Source: Silene conica
Lineage: Eukaryota > Streptophyta > Magnoliopsida > Caryophyllales > Caryophyllaceae
Length of the DNA: 64,000 bases
Assembly: GCA_029255685.2 (NCBI GenBank)
Contig: CM055315.2
Span: 30,075,501-30,139,500 of the forward strand
Direction: 5' to 3'
The translations under genes and the position numbers were made by a program. This document shows positions 42,653-54,650 of this stretch, in pieces. Within the stretch, counting starts at the first letter, position 1, and each line of letters begins with the position of its first letter. A model generated the notes under the pieces. It did not search any database. It worked only from the letters and a program-made list of their open reading frames with translations, and was not told the origin of the DNA.

Positions 42653-43653
42653 CCCGCACTTGTATCAGTTTGTGATCACGCATTTCTAAGCATATTTTCT
42701 AGGGTTTTACTGTTTTATTAGCAATTACTTAGTCTCAAACACTCTCTTAAAACATTTAATATTCCTTAGATCTTACTTTAATCTTTCAATTCTTGTTAAT
42801 CTTTATTTAGTAATCTACTTAGTCTTGTTCTTGAGCATTTGTAGAGGATATTTTTGGGTTGTAATTTGAAGGGTTTGAGAGAATTCTTCATATTGTTATC
42901 CAAGTTGCTTCCTTTTCCTTTGCTATTGGTATAATCCTTCTAATCTCTACTTTGTTTTTACATTACTTTGAATTTTGCTTGAATCAATTGTTTACTTTTA
43001 CTTGTTCATGATGTTTAGCATTTGTTTATCCCTTGTTAACATGTTTTTCCTAGCCATGAGTGAGTAGTCCCTTTACTAGGGTTAGGGGTGAACTTGGGTA
43101 GTTGATATTGATGTTTGTTGTTTAGGGTTAGGGTTTAGGTTTTGTCTTTGTTAGGTTTTCAATGTATGCATGCTAGATGTTTGATGAAATGCCTCAACGA
43201 CGGTTGGGCATGATTCTTATTGTTGTTTGCCTTAGACGATAGTCTAGGACTTTCATAGGCATGTGTATGTGTTAGGTTGACCTTGTTAGTAGCGAAAGCT
43301 AGAATAGGACTCGACCTTAGGTTAGTCAAATCGAAAGACGAGACGTACCTAGACCTAACATAGATGAGACCACCTACCCCTATACATGTTTGATATCGAC
43401 TACCCTAGTAACCCCCGACACCCTAGTTGCTTTAATCATCTATTTCATCTCAATTCATTTGCTTTAGTAGTTCTTTAGTGGTTAATTAGTCTTTTCAATC
43501 ACAAACCTATTACCCCGACTCTTGCTTAAATTAGAACATAACTATACAACTATCCCCACCGTCTTCGCGAACGATAACCCTATTATACTACTAATTTGGG
43601 TTTTTATAAATGTGTTTGATGCGTGAGAACCGACGACTAAATTTCGCGCATCA

Positions 43654-43680
43654 GCCTACAGGCTCATAGTCCCTGAACAA
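43654..43680. other. Junction between TE4 and TE5
   Basis: AGCCTACAGGCTCATAGTCC resembles a decayed arm of a CAGCCGG...CCGGCTG unit, so TE4 may have inserted into or recombined at such a unit of the TE5 LTR. Confidence 0.35.
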
Positions 43681-44669
43681 TTCAATCATTCATCAAATCA
43701 TCCTAAACATGTTTCTAAACAACAACTCAACAGTCCCAGCATGTTTATAGCATCATACAAGTATAAGGAACATATAAACAACATCAAATTCATTCATCGA
43801 CAACAAATTCCCCAAATTAAACTCATCTTCATATATACTCTAAAATCAACCCATATAATGATTTCAACACAAATTTCTCATAAGAATCAGAATAAAAACA
43901 TACTAAAGATGTTTGCAACCTACTTCATACTTTTAATCATATAAACACATCAAAAACACCATGAAATGCTAATATCACAAAATAGGCCGAGTAAGCTCAT
44001 TATCGTCACCTCATAACTTCTTAAACCAACATGAATCCGACTCCAAGCTATTTCTTTTGTCCATGTCCGCAACCAGAACACAAACAACCTCGTGAGTCTC
44101 GAAAAACGAGCCAAAACGTCACGGCCCGAAATTTTGACGGAAAAATTCTGAGATAAAACTTACCTAGAAAGAAGGAGGGCGAGAAGTGGAATCCGTAGCC
44201 GCAAAAAACGTCTCAATCGGATAATAAACGAAGATTCTATGAGCATTTTAAGATTGAAGGAGAAATTCATAAGAATGGTATTTGTTGTTATGTTTACAAT
44301 CTGAAAAATGAAATGAAGGAGAGAGGTAGAGGATAAAGGGGTTAGGGTTTTGAGAGGAAAAAGAGGGAAAATGGGTCAATTAACAAGTTAGGCCCATAAG
44401 GCGAGTTTTTAAGACGATTTAAACTAAGTACACCGTCTTATTTTACAATCAATTTAGAATGAGATAGATATTTCCGGATCATGAAATTAAATTGCTAAGA
44501 CATAAATTACGCAATTAAATGAAATCTTATTTAAATCCTTTAAAAATATTCTCACATAAATTAATCAGTTATTTAAATGAAGTTCCAAAAATTACGAAAT
44601 ATAAATTACTTCTCGAACTTGAACTTAAAATCTTTAAACTTCCAAGTCCCGAAATATTGGGATGTTACA
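43681..44669 (-). repeat. TE5 3' LTR, truncated
   Basis: Matches 49662-50650 with scattered differences. On the minus strand it starts TGTAACATCCC. The remaining 1.75 kb of the LTR, including the hairpin array, is absent. Confidence 0.88.
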
Positions 44670-47600
44670 ATCACCCCACCTTTCAAAAAGTTTCGTCCTC
44701 GAAACTTGAAAGTAGAAATTAGAAGTTTATAAAAGACAACGCTATCATCCAAAATGTTTACTAAAAATCCGATACTTCAAAACTTAGATTTATTTCACAG
44801 GTTTCGAAAATAATTTCCAAGGTACGAGTCTTTGTCAAGAAATATTGGGGTTTTCGTTGCGCATTCAAGAGCCCGACATTTCGAATCAGAGACAAGTTCA
44901 ACGCAAAACTCAATCAATATTCAATACTAACCAATCAGGCGCCGATGTGCATAGTACAAGTTATAATACGTCTCCGATTACTAGCTCTAACGTCAAATCA
45001 ACGTTGAAATTAATCAAAATCGTAAAACTTTCAACTTCTTTAAACCAGACTTTCCAAAAGCAACTTTTATTTTCAAGTCATAAAAATGAGTAATGTTTGC
45101 GAGGATAACAAAATTTTACTATTTACAGAAGGAGAACAATTCAGAGAGGTTACAAGAAGCATACAAACAATAACATAGTTTACACTTAGCATCCAACCTC
45201 ACAAGCTACGCACTTTCACGACTAACCAAACCCTCAAAACAAGTAAGATTTGCGAAAATAACAAAAGTTATGAATAACAGAAATGGAAACCATTCCAAAA
45301 ACGATCACCAGAAGCACAGAATCACCATGCGGGCCATTTCGACACTAAGGTTCACAAGCTCTCAGTTGGACAACTAACAAAACTTACAAGAGAGGACCAA
45401 AGGGGCAAAACAGGCAGGTTAAAAGGTAAGGGAGACGGTAACTCTGGGAATACGGGAGTACTGACCACTCAATCCACAATCGAAACATCGTTACAACGAT
45501 TACCCATACATCCTTTAGAGAATGAATCAATTAACCTCTAAACTCACAAGGAATCCCACGACCTCACTTACCACTAACTTTTCCACAAAACAGGATACTG
45601 CTCACCAAGAAGGACCTCCACAACTCTCATTCAACACATGCTAACTTAAATTCCCACGAAAATGAGGTCATCTACCTAGATTAGATTACCACAATATCTT
45701 TTTGCCAATAGTTAAGGATTCTCACTCAAAGTAGAAGCCTGAGCACAGATCTTAGACCACTAAATCCTCAAGTTTTGAAATCTCACAATTAAAGGTGAAC
45801 ATCCCAAAAGAAAGTTTTCCAAAGAAGTACATCTTCCATCAACACGGTTTCCATAAGACCATCACTACCCTCATAAAAAGATACAGTCATCAATAATCTT
45901 ATGGTTGAAGCCAATCCACAAGTGGCACTCATACAATTAGGCCTTTAACATGAAACTCTCAACACGACACATTATCTAGTATTACTCCAATATCGTAACA
46001 CGAACTCTCTCAACTAAATTCAGATAACGCAAAACAGGATTCCTCAAGGCATGCATCACTACTTCAGGAACAAGTCAATCTCACCACTAATCTAAATGAA
46101 AGGGAACAAGGCTCACAGAAGAGGAGATGAGATACGAACTTCAGGGACAAACACGATATAGATCTCGAGAGAGACACACGAAAAAAACTCGAGTCACAAA
46201 CGAGATGCCAAGGTAAGGAACTTTAGGTTCTGAACTCCAATAAAATTGAAGCCAAGAGCAGAAGGAGAAGCAAGGAAGAAGGGAGGAGAGAAGCGATATA
46301 AAGGAACGATCGCGGAAATCTCCCAAGGTTCAGGTCTCTCACTATTCTTACGAGGTTCTCACTTCTTACATTCCAAATCATACAAGTCAATCATCGGTCC
46401 TCACGAAACATTTCCTCAAGCGATTTATATACCATAATTCCTTCAAAATTTAAACACTATCATCATTCTAGTTACCTATTCCAAAAGTTTTAGATTTCTC
46501 ATCTGTGCCAGTTCCTCAAGTGATAGTTCAATAACACTCTCAGATTACCAAACTCATATGTTATATCGACTTCACTTACATTACTTTCTATCTGATACAG
46601 ACTCTTAACTCATTAAGTCTCCAACTCTCACTTTCCAACGAATTAGTATATACAATCCTTACACTAGTGTTACATCCTCAAAATCCTTTAAGTACATCAA
46701 TAGGTAAACGCTTAAATCCATCAAGTAACCTAAGGTTAACATTTAACCGACTCTTCCAAGTTTAACTCATAAATTCCTTCAATACTCAAATATTATGACA
46801 AATGACTCTCATTCCTCATACAATGGATTATTCCTCAAGCGAAACACATCCTCAAGGTCGGGTAACCACTAACTTATATCACTCATCTGTTCAACCACGT
46901 TAGCCCCTTAAGCGTACCCTTTTCCAAATTTCTCAAGTACTCCGATAGATAAGCTGTAAGATCTATTACGTAACTAAGGTCAAATACTTAAACAAGACCT
47001 TCCAAGTCTAACTCGTAAGCTCTTTCGACAAACAATTACTATTACTAAGGGTTCTTATTCCTCAACAATAAGTCCTTCCTCGAGCAAATCACGTCCTCTA
47101 AGTCAAGTGATACTAATTCACCACACTTATCCATTCATCATCTTAAGCCTATTCCTCCAAATTTGTCTATGATCTGAAGTACCTCATCTGAATCCATAAA
47201 CAGTACCCTTCAATCCACTAACCTTCATAATTTGAGTATGATTATCAAAATTAAGTCCCACCGAATACTAAGTATACAACTCAACCTTCAAGTAAGTACC
47301 CTATCACTCACTTTCACTTTCCCAATTGGATAGACAACTAGACACTTGGATCATCAAAACATGTCTCTCGATACCTCTTAAGTTTTTCCTCAAATAACAA
47401 CATTTCTCATCACACGGATTTACGGTTATATTATGACTAGTTCCTCAAAATCCTATAAAAAGGACGATTACCTACAAGGCACCCCGAGAAAGCAATCAAT
47501 CAGGTTAAGTTGAAAAGGTACGAAGATAGATTTCAAGTAAGATAGAAGAATATTCCAAAAGAAGGGATGTGCATCCGGAGTTATCAAAGAAGGTGATGCA

Positions 47601-47893
47601 CAAAGAAATAAAGGAGTATCTTCAAGGCTCAGAAGCATTCTCCCACTGTAGCACGAATCTTCTATCTTCGGCAGAAACTCCGGTCTTGATCGCCAAATGG
47701 ATAAGCTCACGGTTCGTCGATTGAAAGACATAAAAGTAAAATCAATGACAATCGACACACACGTTAGCACCTAATAAAAACAGTCATAAAACAGACTACC
47801 ACCTGTCCTTAAATCTACCTCATCTCTCATTCATTATTTGATTTATTGGTCAAGTTAAGTTGGGGGTCACATGAGTGCGTCAGGAGCGATAAC
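44670..47893 (-). other. TE5 internal region, no genes
   Basis: On the minus strand GAAAGGTGGGGTGAT (44670-44686) is the polypurine tract. No gag, protease, reverse transcriptase or integrase motif was found; the longest frame is about 100 codons and unremarkable. 46677-46915 and 46918-47155 form a diverged tandem duplication of about 240 bp. Confidence 0.65.
46677..47155. repeat. Diverged ~240 bp tandem duplication in TE5
   Basis: Both halves follow the order AGTAC.TC.ATAG.TAA, TCTTCCAAGT.TAACTC, ATTCCTCA.ACAAT and TCCTCAAG or TCCTCTAAGTC, with about 70 percent similarity by eye. Confidence 0.6.
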
Positions 47894-47905
47894 GCTCTGA
47901 TACCA
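47894..47905 (-). other. TE5 primer binding site (tRNA-Met)
   Basis: TGGTATCAGAGC on the minus strand, two bases from the LTR; an exact plant initiator tRNA-Met complement. Confidence 0.9.
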
Positions 47906-48414
47906 ACTGTAAAACCCCTCGTCGCAGCGGAAAATATAAACATACAAACATGCCAAAATTTGCGCGGAATTAAAACTTTAACATGCTTGACTAAGAACGA
48001 GGTGAATTAAACGAAACTATGCATGCCGAAATAAACAAACATAGATAAGTATATAAGTCTAAGTACAAAGACAAAAGTACAAAACCTGCAGCCCGGGATA
48101 GCATATCCCTACAGGCACTCAATGTGTAACAAAAGTCTAGGTCTAGCTAAACGATAAAGTGTATCTCATTGATGATAGGATCATCGCTCGCTAGCCTTAG
48201 TAACCCCTCCGTCAACCATCATGTATCTACATACATGAAAACATGTACGCCACAATCAGTGGGGAGTGACTAGAGTTCTCCTAGCCACCTATTGTTAGCA
48301 ACACGTAACACATAAGAACATCCATCATACTCCAACATCACAATATGCGAAGTATAAAAACATATCATCCTTCATATCAACATGCATCACTATGCAAAAA
48401 TCCTTAACTAACTT

Positions 48415-49215
48415 CGGAAACTATTTGAGGCGAGAGCCGGTCTCCCTTCCGGTTGCCCGACCGGGGGGTCTTTCTCCTCAAACAATTTCCAAACTCAGAA
48501 TAAGAGTCGTCCAATGCCTTGGACGAACAATACTCAATGATAAAAAATACTCTAGATAAACATCCATTCATCAACATCTGACATTGTACCCCAACTCAAG
48601 CAAGCAGATGCAAACAGCAGTATCTAGAACTAACCCCAACTCAAGAAAGAACTAAACACAATCAGTAGTGCCCAAGCCACACCCCGAATCAGGTAGACTT
48701 GGTACACAAGGTCAGCTAGCATTCATCCGTGAACCCCGACTCAGGCACGAATGGATATCGATCAGCTAATAATGGCTCAATGTCCCGACTCAGCCATAAC
48801 CATTACTCTTCGTAGTGAATCAGGGTTCCGACTCAGACCTGACTCACCACGGTCAAACAAACTCACGGAGGGAAAGAGGTCCCGACTCAGACATCTCCCA
48901 CCGCATCATCCATACACGTGACGATCCAGAGGTCCCGACTCAGACATGGCCGTCACACCACAAACACGCACATATCAAACTAGAGGTCCCAACTAAGACA
49001 TAACTTGATATGCAACAAACATCAGTACATATCGTACTCTAGTGGTCCCAACTTAGACATATTCCGATATGTACTACAACCATATATTATGCCCTAGTCT
49101 TACTTACTTCCAATCATCTAGTCAACACTTAATTGACCCCGGGAACTACGTCGAGGGAGAGCCGGTTTCCCTTCCGGTTGCCCGGCCGGGGGGGTCTCTA
49201 TCCTCAATTACGTTC
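48415..49215 (-). repeat. Constant-loop, variable-stem hairpin array (copy B)
   Basis: On the minus strand, units have loops like ATGTCTGAGTCGGGACCTC between unique complementary arms. Examples: 49024-49034 with 49065-49075 (AGTACATATCG/CGATATGTACT, 11 bp), 48971-48978 with 49005-49012 (CATATCAA/TTGATATG), 48918-48923 with 48951-48956, 48815-48824 with 48838-48847, and 48575-48580 with 48605-48610. Bookend hairpins with a loop like the one in copy A lie at about 48415-48495 and 49138-49215. Copy B has diverged strongly in sequence from copy A but keeps the same plan. Confidence 0.85.
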
Positions 49216-49340
49216 CCGAACCCAATATAGTGCCGCCCGAACTCCGGGGACCTCAAACAACATACAAGTCACACAGAAGAAGTCTCAAGCAAATCGGATG
49301 AACCGATCACAAGTTAAACTCATTTTTAAGGGGAACATGG

Positions 49341-49631
49341 CTCTCAGCCGGTACCAGACCGTCGGCCGGTCGGCCGGCTGGGAGTCCCTTCCCATACGCA
49401 GCCAACATTAAAATCACAAGAGGAATGGATCCTCAGCCGGTGGACCGGCTGCCGGCTGAGAATCCTCCGTCAACAAACTGATTTAAAATTTCTAAAAAGG
49501 CGGAAGGGATCCTTAGCCGGTCTACCGGCCTACCGGCTAGGAATCCTCTTCCCTAGCTTTTCGTACAAAATCAACACACAATGGGGTCTCTCAGCCGGTG
49601 GACCGGCGGCCGGCCACCCGGCTGGGAGCCC
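49341..49631. repeat. Four CAGCCGG...CCGGCTG hairpin units in the TE5 LTR
   Basis: Units at 49341-49384, 49431-49461, 49509-49543 and 49586-49631. The inner motif is that of TE4, an otherwise unrelated element. Outer arms vary in a paired way: CTCAGCC/GGCTGAG against CTTAGCC/GGCTAGG, and GGGGTCTCTCAG against CTGGGAGCCCC. Confidence 0.85.
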
Positions 49632-50650
49632 CACTCACAATTTCTATTAAACGCAAAACATTCAATCCTTCATCAAATCATCCTAAACATGATTCTAAAC
49701 AACAACTCAACAATCCCAGCATGTTTATAGCATCAAACAAGTATAAGGAACATATAAACAACATCAAATTCATGCATCTACAACAAATTCCCTAAACTAA
49801 ACTCATCTTCATGTACACTCTAAAATCAACCCATATACTTATTTCAACACAAATTTCTCATAAGAATCAGAATAATAAAAATACTAAAGATGCTTGCAAC
49901 CTACTTCATACTTCTAATCATATAAACACATCAAAAACAGCAAGAAATGCTAATATCACAAAATAGGCCGAGTAAGCTCATTATCGTCACCTCATAACTT
50001 CTTAAACCAACATGAATCTGACTCCAAGCTACTCCTTTTGTCCAAGTCCGCAACTAGAACACAAACAACCTCATGAGTCTCGAAAAACGAGCCAAAACGT
50101 CACAGCCCGAAATTTCGACGAAAAAATTCTGAGATAAAACTTACCTAAAAAGAAGAAGGGCGAGAAGAGGAATCCGTAGCCGCGAAAATCGTCCCAATCG
50201 GATAAGAAACGAAGATTCTATGAGCATTTTAAGATTGAAGGAGAAATTCATGAGAATTGTGTTTGTTTTTATGTTTACAATCTGAAAAATGAAATGAAAG
50301 AAAGAGGTAGAGGATAACAGGGTTACGGTTTTGTGAGGAAAAAGAGGGAAAATGGGTTCATTAACAAGTTTAGCCCATAAGGCGAGTTTTTAAGACGATT
50401 TAAACTAAGAACACCGTCTTATTTTACAATCAATTTAGAATGAGATAAATATTTCAGGATCATGAAATTAAATTGTTAAGACATAAATTACGCAATTAAA
50501 TGAAATCTTATTTAAATCCTTTAAAAATATTTTCACATAAATTAATCAGTTATTTAAATGAAGTTCCAAAAATTAAGAAATATAAATTATTTGTCGAACT
50601 TGAACTTAAAATCTTTAAACTTCCAAGTCCCGAAATATTGGGATGTTACA

Positions 50651-51762
50651 GTGTGATTGAGTACAAAATAGCACTATACATTGGGTATATAAACATTGTA
50701 AAACCAAGGTATATGACACAAGATATATCACACCTATGCAAAGATAAATTCCCTACCACAAATAAATGTAGTACAAAGGGGTCGAATCCACAGAGAAAAA
50801 CGTTATTCTATAAAAACTGTTGTTATGAGTAGATTTCTATTGTAATTGAGTTGTATTTTTTTGATTGTTTGATAGATGATAACAAATATAAAAATATGAT
50901 GTCAACTATAAAATTAAAAGGAGTTTAGGGGATTGGGTCACAAGTGCATAATTCTATAATTATAAATATTAATTTAAATAATGAAATAAAAATTGTTAGA
51001 TATTTAAGCTTAAAGAAAACTATTTATCGACCTCATTGTCAACCATAGACCGGGTTGTAAGGACCTCTTGACTTTCCATAAAGGGTTCCCTCACAACGGG
51101 GTTTGGTATGGACTATTTCTTTAAGTTTAGAAATGTCACCCAGAAGGACAATAGAATCATGATCGTCAATCCTCCAAATCATATTAGGGTGATCATTTTT
51201 AACCCAATTAAGGAGACAAAACAATCATAATCTAAACCATCACCTGTCTCCCCCGAAGGCAACAAAGGTCGCAAATTAGTAGTTTCTTGGTTAAACCGGC
51301 AAACCGTTGTAGCTATCCTAGTTATTAACCCACCCAAAACAATAGAGTTAGTCGATGGGTTACATTGTTTAGTAAGGTGAACGACACATTGCTAAGGGAT
51401 ATATTAACTCCCCATCTTGCATCACCATCAACATTGAGGTAAGCACCCAAAATTTTTATCTTCAACATCCTTACTGAGTGAGGCTCATTCCTATTGAAAA
51501 ATACCTATCCCATGCATAAAGCGTTGCCATAAACGATGAAGGATTCTTAAACCATATTAATCATACTAACTTTAACAAGTTAACTAATTAACTAAGTGGA
51601 ACTAATGCACGCATAACAAAATAAAGAGAAAGAGAGAAAAACATTTTTCTTTACTGACAGGCTACTCGTATACCTAATCAAAGATAACCTAACTGGTCTA
51701 ACTAATATAGCTAGCGAAATCGGGATCGTATCCATCGGGACACAAGAAAATATATATTTATT
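50651..51762. other. Unassigned intergenic stretch
   Basis: About 1.1 kb, AT-rich, without convincing coding frames. GGGGTCGAATCCACAGAGA (about 50779) and GATCGTATCCATCGGGACA (about 51723) resemble repeat-derived text, but no element ends were found. Confidence 0.4.
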
Positions 51763-53972
51763 GTGTAAATTGATAATCAGTACCAATAAAATGACTATTT
51801 TTAATGAATGGTACCAACATAAATACTTATTAGTAAATAGTACCAGTTTAATTACTGCGTTCAATAAGTAGTACCAAGTCACCGGAAAATCGCACTTTTT
51901 AGGGGGATTTGAATTTCCCTGCCTATATTTTAATTTTTTATACCTATTTTATCCTCCCCTAATTTTTAGACATTTATCCCTCACTTCTCCTCTCCCCACC
52001 CACTACCACCACACCTCCACCACCACTGCAATGCTTTACCGCACCTCCACCACAACTACATCTCTTACCCCCTTGCTTTCCTTCGTTTCTGGCTACAACT
52101 CCACCATCAATTTAAATTAACAATGACAATTCTCAATCAAATGGCCAAACTCCATCTTAAACCATCAATATACCCAAATTCTCATCTTATTTCGTTCTCT
52201 CCTAAATTCCATAGCCAATTCAAGCTCTCAAATCAACAATTCATGGTTGCCAATTAGACACGATAATCTACTAACCATTCACCGTCTCCATCTCCAACAC
52301 CGAAATCGGAATCAAAACCCGAGTCCAGTTTACCATTTCCACCAATCTAAGCCATGATGAGTTGCTCCTCCACCTCCATTTCGCATTATCAATCATCATC
52401 GCCATCGGAGTAGTACCGCTTCGTCGCAATACACAATCATCATAAGCGACCCGTCACCATTCAATCTGAAGCGCCACAAAAGTCAAGCGTTTATAGCACT
52501 GCTCTCCTTCTGATTAGTCTTATAACTTCTCCTCAATTTCGGTACCAAAACCGACCTCAGGCGTAGCTCAATTGAAGCTCTAATTAATAAGAATGAAGAA
52601 GGGAAGATGAGAAGTCGGGTCAATGCTAATTCACAAGACTTCAGGAAGGACCTATCTAGGTTGAGCATGAAGTTGTCCGGTGTAACGTGATTACGTGATC
52701 AGTCCGGGTGCATGCTTATATGTATTGTTGAAATTCACGTGTTGCGTCATACGTGGGTTTTAATTGTAGGCATTGTTGTTTGGAGTTTTTGTTTAGTGGG
52801 CCGTAGCACTTGCTAATGTCACTTATTATTTATTTTGTTGGGTGGTGTTGGTAGTTAGAAGATAAGAAAGGGTTAAAGTTGGTGGCGGTAGTAAGGGTGG
52901 TTGAGGTGGTTATTGGGTTTGTGGGTATTATAGTGCTTGAGTTAATATGAGAGTAGTTAATTAACAATGGCATTTTAGTCATTTTATGTCATTTTTGGCT
53001 GGAAAATGGGACTTGGTACTACTTATTGACCAAGTAATTAAACTGATACTATTTACTAATAAGTTTTGGTTGCTGATTTTCGCAGTACAAGTTTTACTTA
53101 TCGCAGTACATAATTGACAATTATACCCCTTTCATTTTCCCTCTCATTTTTTCTCTCATGCTGTTTTCTCTCTCATTTGTTTTTAATGTGTTTTCATCTA
53201 GTTTCCCAGTAGTCCATTAATACGATGTTCAACCGCTACCGTCAATCACCTTTATACCACTGTCATCAACAACAAAGGAGGGATGCATTGGTAGCCTATA
53301 AGAAGTTGCACGAAAACACAAACGTATTACATGCTTCTTACTACACTTTCATCAATACCATCAGCACCACCTATGTCAGAGTCAGACCATCAACCACAAG
53401 CATCAGTCACCGACTCTTAGCCATAACCACCGTCCGTCCACACAAATCGTTAGTCACCATAATCCTCACCATTTCCACAACCCCAATTTCCTTCTTTCCC
53501 TCACGGCCCTGCTCCCTTTGGACGGCCGCGCGGACACTCTCCCATGTTGCCGACAAGGACCACCTCTATTGGCGTTGATACTCCAGCCAACAACTCACTA
53601 CCACTATCCCTCACGAATTCAACCTATATTATATTTTACATAAACCCTAAATTGATTACAAAAGACACAAAAATTATAAGAAATCATGGATTTAATTAAT
53701 ATTAATGCAATTAATGAAGTAAATATGGTTCTATACTCAAAAGTATCATCTATACTGAACAAATTTGTGTATATCGGGTGAAGGTAGAAGAGTTCACAAT
53801 AAGGAGAATTGGATTTGGTATTTTTTTTAAAGTAAGGGTATAGAATGGAAAATTAGATACAAAAAGTACTGTGACGAGTAAAAAACGTCTTGCGAAAATA
53901 AATTATGTAAGTTTTTATATTGGTACCATTCATTAAATGGTCATATTATTGGTACTGATTATCAGTTTACAC
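51763..53972. mobile_element. TIR element of about 2.2 kb, non-autonomous, with a nested element in its right TIR
   Basis: Inverted termini of about 130 bp: GTGTAAATTGATAATCAGTACC at the left matches the complement of GGTACTGATTATCAGTTTACAC at the right, and the match continues through GAATGGTACCAA, TACTTATTAGTAAATAGTA and AAGTAGTACCAAGT. The right TIR is split by the inner element. No transposase; the interior has proline-codon-like CCACC runs but no recognised gene fragment. Superfamily not assigned. Confidence 0.65.
53064..53907. mobile_element. Nested inner TIR element
   Basis: Splits the outer right TIR between ACTAATAAG and TAAGTTTTTATA. Its own ends are inverted: TTTTCGCAGTACAAGTTTTAC, with CGCAGTAC repeated, against the complement of GTACTGTGACGAGTAAAAAACG and CTTGCGAAAA. 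No coding capacity recognised; exact ends uncertain by about 10 bp. Confidence 0.55.
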
Positions 53973-54276
53973 TATATATATATATATATATATTGAAAAT
54001 ATACCAAAGATAAAAGCAAATATCTCGAAATTAAGAAGGATATAGAAAACAAACGAGTGCCGATAGTGGTTTGGATTAAGATAAGGTCGCATATAATTTA
54101 CCAGTGGGAGGATCAGGAATCCGATGTATCACCAGTTTTATAGTTTTTCTATATTATAATAAATTATTTGAGTTCTGTTTTAAAATTTATGAGTATTATT
54201 ACAAAGTTTCTAAGTTCAATTATTAAATCATTAAACTCATAAAAAACATTATATATAAACTTAGTTAAATTTTAGC
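53973..54276. other. Intergenic spacer with a short (TA)n run
   Basis: A TA microsatellite at about 53972-53993, otherwise AT-rich. The last 70 bp resemble 58227-58312, including TTAGTTAAATTTTAGC. Confidence 0.5.
54268..54276. repeat. 9-bp target duplication of the MULE (AATTTTAGC), left
   Basis: Exact match to 57970-57978. Nine to eleven bases is the usual Mutator length. Confidence 0.85.
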
Positions 54277-54359
54277 GAACGATTTTTTAAAATGGCGCTC
54301 AAAAACAAAGTAATTGTCGTTTTGGGTTGTATTTCAAAGTAATTGTCAAAATGGTGTCC

Positions 54360-54650
54360 ACGTAGGCTCGGGTTTTCCGAGGCTTAAACACGCCACTACA
54401 AATGGCGTGTCTATAATGCACAATTGACACATTTGAGGCAGAAACTTCAGAAATATTGAAAGCCAAACACGCCATTACGAATGACGGTTTTTCAGCTTGA
54501 AACACGCCATTACGAATGGCGTGTCTACACAGCCCACTTTTGCAGCCCAAGTCAGGGACTTTGGAAAAAATACGAGAGGGGAAACACGCCATTACGTATG
54601 GCGTGTTTGGAGCTGAATACACGCCATTAGTGTTGGCGTGTCTACGCAGT
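54360..54650. repeat. ACACGCCAT...ATGGCGTGT hairpins in the left TIR
   Basis: Five hairpins at about 54390, 54465, 54500, 54583 and 54618, with 8-9 bp arms and a 4-5 base centre (TACG, TACGA, TACGT). The right TIR has the counterparts at about 57610-57860. Some copies vary at matching positions (ACACGCCATTAGTGTTGGCGTGT). Confidence 0.85.

Larger units (their letters stand above)
35113..43653 (+). mobile_element. TE4: 5'-truncated Athila-like LTR retrotransposon
   Basis: Holds integrase, a spacer with hairpin units, an env-position ORF with a frameshift, a long 3' untranslated region and one LTR (41942-43653). The 5' LTR, gag, protease, reverse transcriptase and RNase H are missing. The left junction falls within Copia integrase sequence. 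The right end abuts a TE5 LTR. A hAT MITE sits in the spacer. Confidence 0.88.
41942..43653 (+). repeat. TE4 3' LTR
   Basis: 1,712 bp from TGATGAGCTCC to GCGCATCA. It carries five hairpin units followed by a TATA box. The last 1 kb contains GGGTTAGGG-type text that is not a telomere repeat. Confidence 0.88.
43681..50650 (-). mobile_element. TE5: non-coding LTR retroelement with 2.7 kb LTRs (LARD-like), minus strand
   Basis: The right LTR (47908-50650) is complete, TGTAACATCCC to GGGGTTTTACA on the minus strand, followed by a tRNA-Met primer site. The left LTR is cut and keeps only 43681-44669. The 3.2 kb interior has no gag or pol motif in any frame. Long LTRs with a non-coding interior fit the large retrotransposon derivative class (inference). 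The LTR carries both the variable-stem array and CAGCCGG-type units. Confidence 0.8.
47908..50650 (-). repeat. TE5 5' LTR (complete)
   Basis: 2,743 bp. On the minus strand it holds, in order, the terminus TGTAACATCCC, a region shared with 43681-44669, four CAGCCGG-type hairpin units, a bookend hairpin, the variable-stem array, the second bookend and the end GGGGTTTTACA. Confidence 0.88.

Noticed and set aside
43080-43140. GGGTTAGGG text suggesting interstitial telomere repeats
   Set aside because: Irregular AGGGTTAGGGG and TTTAGGGTTAGGG fragments inside the TE4 LTR; no true tandem array.
47468-47770. 100-codon minus-strand frame in the TE5 interior as a possible gag remnant
   Set aside because: No gag, zinc-knuckle or protease motif, and no neighbouring coding remnants.
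53225-53578. 117-codon frame in the nested inner TIR element
   Set aside because: No family resemblance, Thr/Ser/His-rich low complexity, and no support from neighbours.
53972-53995. (TA)n microsatellite as a regulatory element
   Set aside because: A short simple repeat at a TIR end; probably target-site or slippage derived.
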